A stretch of 64,000 bases of DNA from assembly GCF_040436345.1 (NCBI RefSeq), contig NC_133230.1:9925697-9989696 (forward strand). Reading direction: 5' to 3'. The notes below the pieces were generated by a model. It was not told the origin of the DNA, searched no databases, and worked only from the letters and a program-made list of their open reading frames with translations. Origin of the DNA: Pagrus major (lineage: Eukaryota > Chordata > Actinopteri > Spariformes > Sparidae). Below, one piece after another: positions 39,421 through 49,170 of the stretch. Position 1 is the first letter of the stretch, and the number at the start of each line of letters is the position of its first letter. The translations under genes and the position numbers were made by a program.

Positions 39421-39724
39421 GTGGGGGCGGGTGCTGTCCTTCTCCAGGAAATTTAATCACCATCAGCATGTGTATGCCACGATCGAAAAGGAGGCTCTCG
39501 CGCTTGTTTTAGCCTTCAAGCACTTTGAGGTTTATGTCGGCTCTGCTAGTTCGCCAATTATCATTTACACTGACCACAATCCTCTAGTGTTTATAAATCA
39601 GATGTGTAACACAAATCAGAGGTTAATGTGCTTTTTTTTACAGTCTTTTAACATCGTGATCCGGCACATTAAGGGTCGAGAAAATGTCTTGGCTGACACT
39701 TTGTCGCGCTGTCATGGTCTGTAA
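39421..39724 (+). pseudogene. Ty3/gypsy pol remnant: RNase H fragment
   Basis: This is a truncated piece of the RNase H domain of a Ty3/gypsy polyprotein. In one frame it begins VGAGAVLLQ, then shifts to a frame reading SFSRKFNHHQ, TIEKEALALVLAFKHFEVY, YTDHNPLVF and ENVLADTLSR, the usual order in gypsy RNase H. The catalytic Glu of IEKEAL and Asp of YTDHNP are visible. The first catalytic Asp lies upstream of the break and is missing. A deletion of roughly ten codons probably causes the shift at CTTCTCCAG. A stop follows shortly after LSR, and the integrase is absent: the LTR begins about 50 bp later. It is a dead fragment and no protein product is expected. Confidence 0.88.
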
Positions 39725-39775
39725 GGCGTGAATGATATTCGCAGAGCTCCCCCATTCACTATTTTAGGGTGGGGG

Positions 39776-40357
39776 TATTACGTGTGCCTCTGTTGTGTGT
39801 TCTGCTCTCCCTCTCTCTCTCCCCGATTTTCATTCCCCCCCCTCCCTCTCTACCTGAGCACACCTGAGTGTGATCGGTGATTGGCTGGAGTGGGGGAGGT
39901 GATAAGAGGGCAGAGGGTGCAGGGACAGGTGAGCTTGGAGACACAGATGAGCAGCAGCGCACCTGTGAGGAGTTGTTTTGTCCTCGTTCTTCTCCTCTCT
40001 TTTTGAAAAAGGTTGGTTTCTCAGCCTCCATGCACGCTTAGGTGCTGGGGCTTCGTGATTTTGGTTTATATTGCTAGTTAGGGCTGGAGGTTACCGGTTG
40101 TTTAGGATTAGTTTTTCCACATAGGTAGGTTAGGGGGAGACACGGGGAACGACGGCCCACTGTGTGGCTGGTCCAGCGTCAAACCACCTTTTTGTTCCTT
40201 TTGGCCGGGACCTTCAGCCGCCTTTTGTTTGATATTCAATTGACTGATTTAATAAAGCCTTTTGAGTGAAATCCGAAACCTTGTGAGTGGTGTCTGTTGC
40301 TTCCTCCAACCCCTTGTTTGAGCTTTAATTTAATCACTACAGATGGAGGCCGTAACA
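39776..40357 (+). mobile_element. 3' LTR of the truncated gypsy element
   Basis: A purine run (AGGGTGGGGG) before 39776 looks like the polypurine tract that primes plus-strand synthesis. The LTR starts TATTACG (probably a mutated TGTTACG) and ends CGTAACA at 40357, giving near-inverted ends. A polyadenylation signal AATAAA lies at 40251. Length is about 582 bp. No matching 5' LTR is present, because the left side of the element is deleted. Confidence 0.75.
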
Positions 40358-41753
40358 AAAACATGTGGAGTGTACTGATGTTGCTGAACAGGGTGTAACA
40401 CTTGTGCCCAGTCGAATGAGGTCAAGCAGTTTAACACTAATATAAACAGCTGATGTGGGACTGACAGAGGTCGTCATCTGATCTGGAACACATACTCAGT
40501 CTGTGTGAGAGGTTAAACGACCCACCATGTTGACTGCGACATGTTCAACATCAATACATTTTGACTAAACAGAATTATATTATATTATATCAGAACGAGA
40601 ACTTCCACCTCATAATGGAATAAAACAGGGTTGGAGTTATGTGGGAGCTCCCATTAAAGCAGTGAAGTCACATCTGTGGTCTCTCTCTCTCTCATTATCA
40701 TGCCAGACTCCCTTGCAAATCCAGTGATTTTAAGAGTTGTTGCATCATAAAAAGTGTCATCATCGCTGTAAAAGCCTGTTACTTGTTCAGAGAAAGCGTA
40801 GAAAATCGCCGGACTCCCTTTAAATAAGCTCAGTTTTGAAACATGTTGCGTTGGGAGAAACTGTATACATTTTGTGAAACGCTGTATACAACACATTCTT
40901 GAATATTTGAGCCTACTTGTTCATACGGCAAATGTTATACATGAAGATATTTCTTTCTTTGTGTAAAAAACGTGTATCTGTTCGTTCTAATGAGCTCTGG
41001 TCACTCAAGATGAAGCCAGAACACATGATGAGCCAACAGTGACAATGGGCTCAACTACACCAATAAGACACATTAGAAATTTCAGCTTTAGGCTTGTTGG
41101 ACATTTATTCATTATTTTACTGTAACATATTGAACAATAATATCTACATGTAATGCAACAGTATGACAGGTTTGATGATAACACACAGGCTTCTTGGACT
41201 TTTATTGCTCAAACTGTTCAAATCAAAGAGGTGTTGTGGTGCTTAGACTCCAGTCATAAAGGGCTGCTGTATCTTTACAAGCCACCAGATGTCAATATGC
41301 TGCAGCGTTTGAAGCCCAAAAGCTCCATAAGGCTTCATCCGCCTCTCTCTAGTTCAGACTCAACTGAATTAGTGACTGTACAGCATGTATTGGGGTGGGG
41401 AGGGGGTGAATCTACCATCTCATCTGATAAGAAAGCGAGACCATCCAGCATTACTAATATTTTTCTTTGGACCCTCCCCCAATATCTCAAAACAGTGTAT
41501 TTATGACAAGAATGACAACATGGTGAAAATACAGCAGCTCTACTTTTGAATAAACAGCTGTTCAATAAATGATTATTAAAGGCCCCAGATGTGCAAACAG
41601 AAGCTTTGTTATATGGGCTATTCACTCCACACAGGACACCAAAGAGGAACAATCAGATATGAGTTGGATCAAATGATGTTGAAGGCTGATATGTTTTGAA
41701 ATCCAGTGTTTGTCATTATCAAAATATTAAATGATGTTGATGGTCAGAAACCC
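40358..41753. other. Intergenic DNA without recognised genes
   Basis: I recognise no coding exon, RNA gene or complete mobile element here. Short low-complexity runs occur: TTATA repeats near 40568-40590, a CT run near 40679-40693 and a G-rich stretch near 41390-41410. The open frames lack family signatures. Confidence 0.6.
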
Positions 41754-42314
41754 AGAGTGTGACCTGTGGAGGAGCTTGACTTGACACGAGCTTCTCTTAA
41801 ACATGATTTGTGCAACATTGAGGATTCTCTCAAATATTGACAGGATGCTATTTTTGCCATGAATTTCTATGTTTCTGTATCTTTATCATCATGGTTAATG
41901 TGTAAAATTAGACAATTATTGATGTTTGGTTCATTCATGAGGGTGATTTAGTCTTCAGTCAGACTCGATCTCTGACTCGAAGCTGTTTTGATCACAGTTA
42001 TGAACAACGAAGTGAGGGAGTTCACTGGAGAAGCTCGGGCTCTGTGGTCGGGTCTGTTTCAAGAGAAGGACTTTGCCGAATAAACTGTATTATTCACTGT
42101 CAACACTTTAATGTATGTGAGGGGTGTTGGTGAGGACTGGATCGTTTGGAGGCGGTCTAGACTATTTTTGTCATTTTGAAGGGTTGGACTTCATAAGTCA
42201 CGTGGTCCGTGTCACGTCAGGACAGAAACACTCTCTCCTCCCTCTGCCCGGATAAATAACAGGAAACAGCTGATCCAGCTCGGTCCTTCACTCACTCGTC
42301 TTCATCAAATCAAG
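41754..42314 (+). promoter_or_regulatory. Upstream region and proximal promoter of MHC class I gene 1
   Basis: Similarity to the gene 2 upstream region begins at AGAGTGTGACCTGTGG (41754, matching 48048) and runs to the start codon. The proximal part holds an E-box CACGTG (42199-42204), a CRE or X2-like GTCACGTCAG (42211-42220) and a TATA-like ATAAATA (42252-42258), about 60 bp before the ATG. The X2-like reading is by analogy with the SXY module of MHC promoters and is weak. About 42 bp covering the E-box and most of the CRE-like site are missing from gene 2. Confidence 0.6.
42252..42258 (+). promoter_or_regulatory. TATA-like box of gene 1
   Basis: ATAAATA lies 57-63 bp upstream of the start codon. 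The gene 2 counterpart reads GTAAAATAAC, a poorer match. Confidence 0.55.
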
Positions 42315-45300
42315 ATGAGAACGTTATTGTTGTTGCTTCTCTTCTGTCACGTTTCATCACCAGGTAAGATCACATTTTAAATCTTTAAACTCTTTAAACT
42401 TCACAGTCCACTCGACTCTTTTGCTCCAAGTTTAGTTTCACTTTCAGTGGAGTAGCAAGAAACTGTATTTTGTTTGGGCCAGTGCAGAATTATGTGGACC
42501 ATCTTTGCCCAGAACAAAAAAGGACTTATAAAAACTTACAAGTATCAAAAAGGACAAACTGCAACAATTTAACTTCATAACATTCTGCAAAGCTGTCTGT
42601 CAAGGATATCATTCCAGATGTGTTTGAGTTCATCATTATTTCACACACTAGTTTGCTTTTTCCCAAACTAGAAATCCCAAAATCACACTTTGAATTGTCT
42701 CTAAACTGAGCATGGCTCTCTTTTATTCCCTCAAATCCTCTTCAACAGAACTGCACCCATCTACTTCCAAACACTGGAGTTAAACACCCGCAATTATATG
42801 TTCTTACCCTTAGCACTTAAACCACTTATGTACTTAAGGTATCTTTGATAAATAGCAGCTACCATGCTCAGATGAGGGTTTGACAATTGTTTCTATTTTT
42901 TCTTTTCTACTTTATTGACAGTGATATGTTGTTGTTTCTTTCTTGTGACAAATGTACTTATTGTAAGTTGCTTTGGACAAAAGCGTCTGCTGGCTACACG
43001 CCTACTTCAACTTGATCAGACTGTTTTAACTGTATCATACTGATTTAATCATATTTCTGAGTGTGTATTCATACTGAATGGAGGCTGTTTGTCCTGCACA
43101 TTACATTTAAAACTTTTGCATTTTGTTCCTTCACAGCAAACACAAACACTTCATATCATATTTATGATTAGTGTTATTTATAAGCTCCTTTGTTTGTCCT
43201 ACAGTGCTACACTCCCTGAAGTTTTTCATAACTTCATCAACTGGAATCCCAAACCTCCCAGAGGTTGTGTCAACACTAGAAGTTGATGAACTTCTGATGG
43301 GGTCCTGTGACAGAAACAGGATGGATCTAAAACATGACATTGTTAAATCATACTTCATAAAGTATCCTGAGCAGTTGCAGTGGTACACACAGAGGTGTTT
43401 CCAGTTTTTTCCAAACTTCTTCAAAGCCTTGACTAACAGTTCGATGCATCTCTACAACCAAAGTGGAGGTACAGTATGTAACATGTTATAGCTTGTTTAA
43501 CTTTTTACTGTTCAGTTCGTCTTCAGTGGTCCAGCCACTGTTTTTATGTTTTTAAGATCATCTTTCCACTGAATGTTTCATCTGTGAATCAGTGTTAATT
43601 ACAGTCTCTGTCTCTGTCTCAGGTGTCCATGTTTTACAAGAGGCGGGAGGTTGTGAGTGGGATGATGAGACTGAAGAGGTCAAAGGTTTCGTTCAGTATG
43701 GTTATGATGGAGAAGACCTCTTGAAATGGGATCTGAATACATTTACATGGATCGCTCTAAGACCTGAGGCTGACATCGCCAAACCGATATGGGAAGCTGA
43801 TAAAGTTTTAAAAGAATTCTTTAAGTCTGCTTTGACTCAGAGTTATCCTGAGCGGCTGAAGAAGTTTGTGGACTATGGGAGGAGCTTTCTGCTGAGAACA
43901 GGTAGAATCACCTGATCTGATGTAGTTTATTAGACACTGTGATCTTCATATAGGCTGCTCAGACTGAACTGTCATTGTATTATTAATCCAACCTGTCTGA
44001 CATCACCTTTTTTTGTAGTGGTTACATTTGTTTTAGTCCTGACCAATCACAGACATCTTTGGGTGACATTACTCACCATCAAATTTAAAATATAAATATT
44101 TCCCCTGAACATTGACACTGTGATTGACGACCTTACTGTGAATCATAAGAACAGACAGACATTGTTCTTCTCTGACTGTAGTGAGTGTCTTTAGTGGTGG
44201 TGTAGCTCCCTCCTCTGTCTGTATACAGATCATGTGGAGGCTGTGTAGCAGATGTGTTGTTATGTACCCTGTCATTATTACACTGTGGTCTGGATACATG
44301 GATCACATTACTTGCCCACCATCAACACTGTCCTTCTGCTTTTTTGAAAATCAATATTTAGTCGGCCGACACTATTACAAACTGTCACAAGCACATGTGG
44401 GCGACATGATTCACATCATGCTGCTGGTTTCACACTATTCCCCTGATCAACAGTTTGCAGCAGTGATGTGCCAAGAAACATAGTATTGTAACAAAATAGT
44501 CAGTGCAGACGAAGCCTGCTAGCAAGTAAAAAAGGATGTATATGATGCATCATTTTTAATATTTTAAAATGTTTGCAGATGGTTTTTGAGGAAGAAAATG
44601 TATCCAATACATTTGTTCAACATTTGCTTGGAAGCACTTTCACACCTTCTGTTATTGATTCCAAATTTAATTTCTTCATCTTTCTTTTACCTTGTTTCTT
44701 TTCCTCTCTCTCCTCTTTAATATCTCTCTCTTTACTCTCCAGAGCTTCCCTCAGTGTCTCTCCTCCAGAAGACTCCTTCCTCTCCAGTCAGCTGCCACGC
44801 TACAGGTTTCTACCCTCACAGAGCCGCACTCGTCTGGAGGAAAGATGGAGAGGAGCTTCATGAGGAGGTGGACCACGGAGAGATCCTCCCCAACCACGAT
44901 GGAACCTTCCAGATGAGTGTTGACCTGAACCTTTCATCAGTCACACCTGAAGACTGGACGAGGTACGACTGTGTGTTTCAATTCTCTGGTGTGAAGGAGG
45001 ACATCATCACCAAACTGGAGAAAGATCGGATCAGGACCAACTGGGGTAAGAGTGAGATCAGAGGGTGCTGAAGGGGAGTGCATGGGAATTCATGTTGAAA
45101 AAAACAAAAACAGTAATAATAAACTATTATTGTATTCAACAGTGAAGCCCATTTCCTTGACCGTCCTCGTCACTGCTGCAGTGGTTGTTGTTGCTCTCAT
45201 TCTCATCGGTGCTGCTGGATTCATCGTTTACAAAAAGAAGAAAGGTGAGAGAGAAAAAGGAAAGATTTCACTACTTTGATTTCAGTCTTTGAGCTGATTT

Positions 45301-45713
45301 TTTTAATTCAGGTTGCAAAATTAAAACAAGCATCAGAGAAAGTAAATACAGTCAGCACTAAACAGACTGAGTATAGACAGATACTCAGTTTGAGTGAGTA
45401 GAAGAGAGGAATAAAGTGACTAAAGATAATCTGGCATTTACAACTGTGGCTGAAATGATTTGTCTTTTGTTTTGATTTCAGCCATTCGTCCTCCATCTTG
45501 TAAGTAAAACTTACTTTGGTTCTATTTCAGCTGATCTGACCCACACTTATGTTTTAGATTAAAAAATGTTTCACATTATTGTGCAGATGAACCTTTTCAA
45601 CACTGTTTCCTGTATTTATAGTTTCTAAAAGTTCAATATGGGATGTTTGTTTCTGACCTGCAGCTCCTGACAACAGCACAGAGCTCTCTGAGCAGCTGAA
45701 GCCAGAGACCTGA
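42315..45713 (+). CDS. MHC class I heavy chain, U-lineage-like (gene 1), complete
   Basis: This encodes a membrane MHC class I alpha chain that would pair with beta-2-microglobulin. Exons: 42315-42363 (signal peptide MRTLLLLLLFCHVSSP), 43205-43468 (alpha1), 43623-43901 (alpha2), 44743-45045 (alpha3), 45143-45244 (connecting/TM), 45482-45499, 45664-45713. All introns are GT-AG and phase 1, and the spliced frame is 354 residues without a stop. Family marks are NQSGG glycosylation at the alpha1 end, GCEWDDE and YGYDGEDLL in alpha2, and the Ig-type alpha3 with SCHATGFYP and YDCVFQF cysteines. A hydrophobic TM segment is followed by YKKKK. Odd points: Phe instead of Tyr at position 7; Ala and Ile at the positions of Thr143 and Lys146; Ala for Tyr159, Phe for Tyr171; no Cys164; extra cysteines at about 36 and 67. 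The alpha3 type points to U lineage; groove losses suggest a non-classical role (inference). Confidence 0.93.
42434..42447 (+). promoter_or_regulatory. ISRE-like site in intron 1 of gene 1
   Basis: AGTTTCACTTTCAG fits the interferon-stimulated response element AGTTTCNNTTTC. It lies 71 bp into intron 1, about 175 bp from the TATA-like box. MHC class I genes are commonly interferon-induced through such a site. The intronic position is unusual, so function is inferred. Confidence 0.5.
42590..42765 (-). mobile_element. Residual hAT fragment in gene 1 intron 1
   Basis: Stretches such as ATCATTCCAGATGTGTTTGA and GAATTGTCTCTAAACTGAGC match the hAT transposase copy in gene 2 intron 1 (near 49945 and 50110). 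Most of the element has been deleted here. The shared insertion shows that it predates the gene 1/gene 2 duplication. Confidence 0.75.
42900..42990 (+). repeat. SINE/LINE 3' tail fragment
   Basis: TTGTAAGTTGCTTTGGACAA at 42961 followed by AAGCGTCTGC is a very common teleost retroposon 3' tail. Only the tail is recognisable; it is absent at the matching place in gene 2. Confidence 0.6.
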
Positions 45714-46521
45714 ATGACAAACACACTGAGTGACTCTCCTGGTGACACTTTATTTAGCTTTGCAGAACTAAAGACAGTAAAAGATGGCTTCTTGCAATAA
45801 CAGTGAAGTTATATAAAAAGGACTGATTGAAAAGGTGTGACTGTTCTATGTTCTGTGGCTCTGATTGGTTGTTTTATTGATCGTCATTTTCTGTCGAATA
45901 CATACTCAAAATAATCAGGGGACAGCGTATGACCAGAGTAACCGCTAACTGCTGCTAACTGTAGTTGCAATTAGCTAGTTAGCTCAGTTAGCAGTGCAGC
46001 TGATGGTCCAGATTGTGAACTCAGACCACATTGGGGGTGTTGGTGTGTTCTGGGGCTAGCTGGTTAGCATGCTAACTTCATTAGATATATATGCAAAACA
46101 ATACTAATGATAGACATCATAATGTCAAATCTGTCATTTACTGTATTTACATCCTGTGGTAATTTTATTTAGGTGTCTTCTTAAAAGTATTTCCTACAGC
46201 AATTCTTACACATTGCACCGTTAACTTGGACATAATCCATGATATAAGGCCGGGTCATACTGCAGAGTTTCTGCTGTTTGTTTGTTTGTTTGTTTGGCTG
46301 AGTGAAGGACTTAAAGGCAGCTTACAGATGTTTAGGTCAGGGTTAGAGAATAGTGTCTCCTGTCAGAGGGCTCAGTAGATTTGTAGTGGACCAGTCTGAT
46401 ACTCACTGCAGTTCAATGACGGGTCAAAACGTCATTTAACATGAATACTGTGCAACCAACTGTTGGTACATTTTACTGTGTACTGATTGTTGATGAATTT
46501 TCATTAATCTTATAAACCCAG

Positions 46522-46583
46522 GTGAGGAAGCAGATTCAGGAGACATGAAGCCTTACGTTGAAGTGTTTGATGAAGCTCACTAG
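46522..46583 (+). other. Possible alternative cytoplasmic-tail exon
   Basis: After CCCAG at 46517-46521, the phase-1 frame used by every exon of this gene reads EEADSGDMKPYVEVFDEAH and then TAG. It would give an acidic, tyrosine-containing tail in place of exon 7. Against it, the pyrimidine tract is weak and CAGGTGAG also resembles a donor site. Confidence 0.2.
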
Positions 46584-47189
46584 TTCGTCTTTACAGGTCG
46601 ACTTTAGTTACAAACTATTGTAACTCTAACTTTACAATTTGTACATTGATCAGTTTATAGAAATTGTGTATAGTAATTGTGTAGTAAGACACTTAGTGGC
46701 GGTGACGTTTAAGTCATGTGACTGTGATGTCGTCTGTTTATAGTCTAACATTAGCTTTTTACTAATAGAGATTTAATTTAATCACAAAAGTTGTGTTCAT
46801 CTGTGAAGATTATCTTGACGAACAAAACATGTAAGAATCATAAACTTGTGTTTGACACAGATAATATTTTTGCTGATATTCCAAAATTCAATTCAAAAAT
46901 CCCATAGACTTCTTGTGGAGGGAACCAGGTCGATGCTAACTTCAGGGTTAACCTCCAAAAACATGTTATTGCTGCACCACTCTATAGATGGAGAATATGG
47001 AGTTTGGTCTATCATGGAGCCAGTGCATCTCTCGTATGAGCGGTGAGCAGAGTGGGAGATGTATATCCACAAATTTACAACTATGAACTTATGAGACTAA
47101 ACATGTAAATTCCTTTACATTGATGAACATGAATGAATGTTAAACTCAAATGTATTGTTCTTTCTTTTTGTGCTGATGTTTGTCTTTTC

Positions 47190-47195
47190 AATAAA
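47190..47195 (+). terminator. Polyadenylation signal, gene 1
   Basis: Canonical AATAAA followed by a T-rich stretch (TTTTAAAAAGTTTGG). Confidence 0.5.
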
Positions 47196-47392
47196 ATCCT
47201 CACATTTTAAAAAGTTTGGTCCACATGCTCATTTGTGACGACACTTCAATATATTACCTGAACATTCAGTATTCTCAGAGGATTTGAATGAGGAGATTGA
47301 TATCAATGTTCACTCTGAGCAGAGTTAGCTCCCAGACAAGGTTAGCTTAGCTTAGCATGAACACTGACGTTAGAGATTAAACAGTGAGCCAG

Positions 47393-47515
47393 TATCTCTG
47401 TTAAAGGAGCCTTCTGACAACTAAAAAGCTGACTGACTGATGTCCTGTAACGCTTCACCTCTGAGGAGGTCATAAGATACGTTTAGAAAGAAAGAGAAAC
47501 AAACTGACACTGAGA
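47393..47515 (+). repeat. Duplicated MHC flank, copy 2
   Basis: This is the partner of 39300-39420. In both places it precedes an MHC class I gene, so it belongs to the duplicated unit. Confidence 0.88.
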
Positions 47516-48047
47516 GACTCAGAGTGAGATACATGTTGAAACATGTTTATTCACAGTAGTGATTTGAGCTGACGGTTAACACAAATTAAATGTACAAGCA
47601 ACATACAACAATAATAGAAATGACTTAAATACAGAGGTACCCTGAGAGAAAATGATTAAATGTTACTATATAATAACCTAAATAATCAATATCACCTGTT
47701 TCTGTGTGATTCCTGACTGTTTGGTGCTCCACTAACATCTACATGGTAATTGCACTATAATTCATGTGTATGTATCATGTGGCACAGCCATTACGCACGG
47801 CTACAGCCCTTAGTGCCGTTTAAAGGACCTGATAACAGGTCAAACCTTAAGGTATTCTTACTCCCCAACTATACAGGAATGGCTTTGTCACATTTTTACA
47901 TTAAATAGATATTTAAGAGAACCATGGGAATGAGTAAAATATCATTAGATCTCCTGCAGAGATTATTAGATGGTCTTTAGAATCATTTACCAAAAAGTGG
48001 CTCAATTCAGCTGATTCACTGTTAAACACAGTTTAACCACAAAACAA
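47516..48047. other. Intergenic DNA without recognised genes
   Basis: I see no coding exon or mobile element. The sequence is AT-rich and differs from the corresponding interval before gene 1. Confidence 0.5.
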
Positions 48048-49170
48048 AGAGTGTGACCTGTGGAGGAGCTTGACTTGACACGAGCTTCTCTTTAACATGA
48101 TTTGTGTGAAATTGAGGAGTCTCTAAAATATTGACAGGATACTATGTTTTGCCATGAATTTCTATTTTTCTGTATCTTTACCATCATGGTTAATGTGTAA
48201 AATTAGACAATTATTGATGTATGGTTCATTCATGAGGGTGATTTATAACTAATTCACTTTTAAAAGATACCAGCATGAATGCAAGTCTTACCATCAAGTG
48301 TCACTCACTTAAACTCAAAGACAGGCTTAGTCAGACTCAACCTCTGACTTGAAGCTATTTTGATCTGTTTTTTGGTGTTAATCATCATAGTTATGTGAAA
48401 AAGGAAGGAAGTGAGGGAGTTCACTGGAAAAGCTGATGACACTGTTAAACTTTACTGGATGTGAGCGGTCTTGGTGAGGACTGGATCACTTGTAGGCGGC
48501 AGTGGCGGTCCTAGCCTGCATGACACCCTGGGCGAACCTCACCTTCAGCCCGAAAGAATAACTTTTTATTAAACTAATATTCACAATATTATTATGACTG
48601 AAATGTGCTTTATTTGGAAGCAATTCCTGATGTGATTGTCTTTAGCCTACTAATTTCCTTGGTTATGCACTTTTAGATGAATCTTATATGAATGTATACA
48701 TAACTCAGTTCTAATTGTGGTTTGCACTAACTGGGTGATTTTCATACTCCTATTTATTATTTATTAATAACAATACAATATATTCAATTCTATTTCTATT
48801 TCTTACCTTTTTATTATATTGTTTATTTTTTACTATTATTATTGCTTGTTATATTGAACTGTCCTTTGGCTGCTGTGATGCACAAATTTCTCCGTTTGCG
48901 GGACTAATAAAGGAATTTTTGATTCTGATTCTGAATCCCCTGCTTCACCGACCCCCTCCTCCAGTAGGGAGAGCTGAACCTATCCACTAACCCTAACCCT
49001 TTTTTTTGTGGCTGCCCACACTGCCCACATGACAAACCGCTCCTGGTAGGCGGTCTGGACTATTTTTATTCTCAGGACAGAATCACTCTCACTTCTCTCT
49101 GCGAGGGTAAAATAACAGGAAACAGTTGATCCAGCTCGGTCCTTCACTCACTCGTCTTCATCAAATCAAG
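48048..49170 (+). promoter_or_regulatory. Upstream region of MHC class I gene 2, disrupted
   Basis: It aligns with 41754-42314 but differs in three ways. A 546-bp hAT element is inserted at 48500. About 42 bp carrying the E-box and most of the CRE-like site are missing (ACTATTTTTATT joins directly to CTCAGGACAG). The TATA-like box is altered to GTAAAATAAC. The 30 bp before the ATG are unchanged. Confidence 0.65.
48500..49045. mobile_element. Non-autonomous hAT element with 8-bp target duplication
   Basis: The element is flanked by GTAGGCGG on both sides (48492-48499 and 49046-49053), and gene 1 has a single related copy at the empty site. The left end CAGTGGCGGTCC and the inverted right end CAGGAGCGGTTT match at 8 of 12 positions. 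An 8-bp duplication and CAG ends are typical of hAT transposons. Inside is a LINE-type 3' tail near 48882-48940 (AATAAAGGAATTTTTGATTC with a TCTGAT run) and a chance-length CTAACCCTAACCC near 48987. It has no transposase. Confidence 0.8.

Larger units (their letters stand above)
45714..47195 (+). other. 3' UTR and downstream region of gene 1
   Basis: No further gene is evident. The first good polyadenylation signal I see after the stop is AATAAA at 47190-47195, which would give a 3' UTR of about 1.5 kb. A TTTG microsatellite lies near 46276-46295. A possible alternative terminal exon (46522-46583) is listed separately. Confidence 0.5.

Noticed and set aside
39759-40031. 90-residue open frame on the minus strand
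   Set aside because: It lies inside the gypsy LTR and has low-complexity composition.
40654-41652. Open frames of 80-117 residues before gene 1
   Set aside because: They have no recognisable domain or splice context, and overlapping frames on both strands are equally long.
44069-44483. Open frames in intron 3 of gene 1, repeated in gene 2
   Set aside because: They lie in an intron and are conserved only because the two introns are nearly identical. Neither strand shows a protein family signature.
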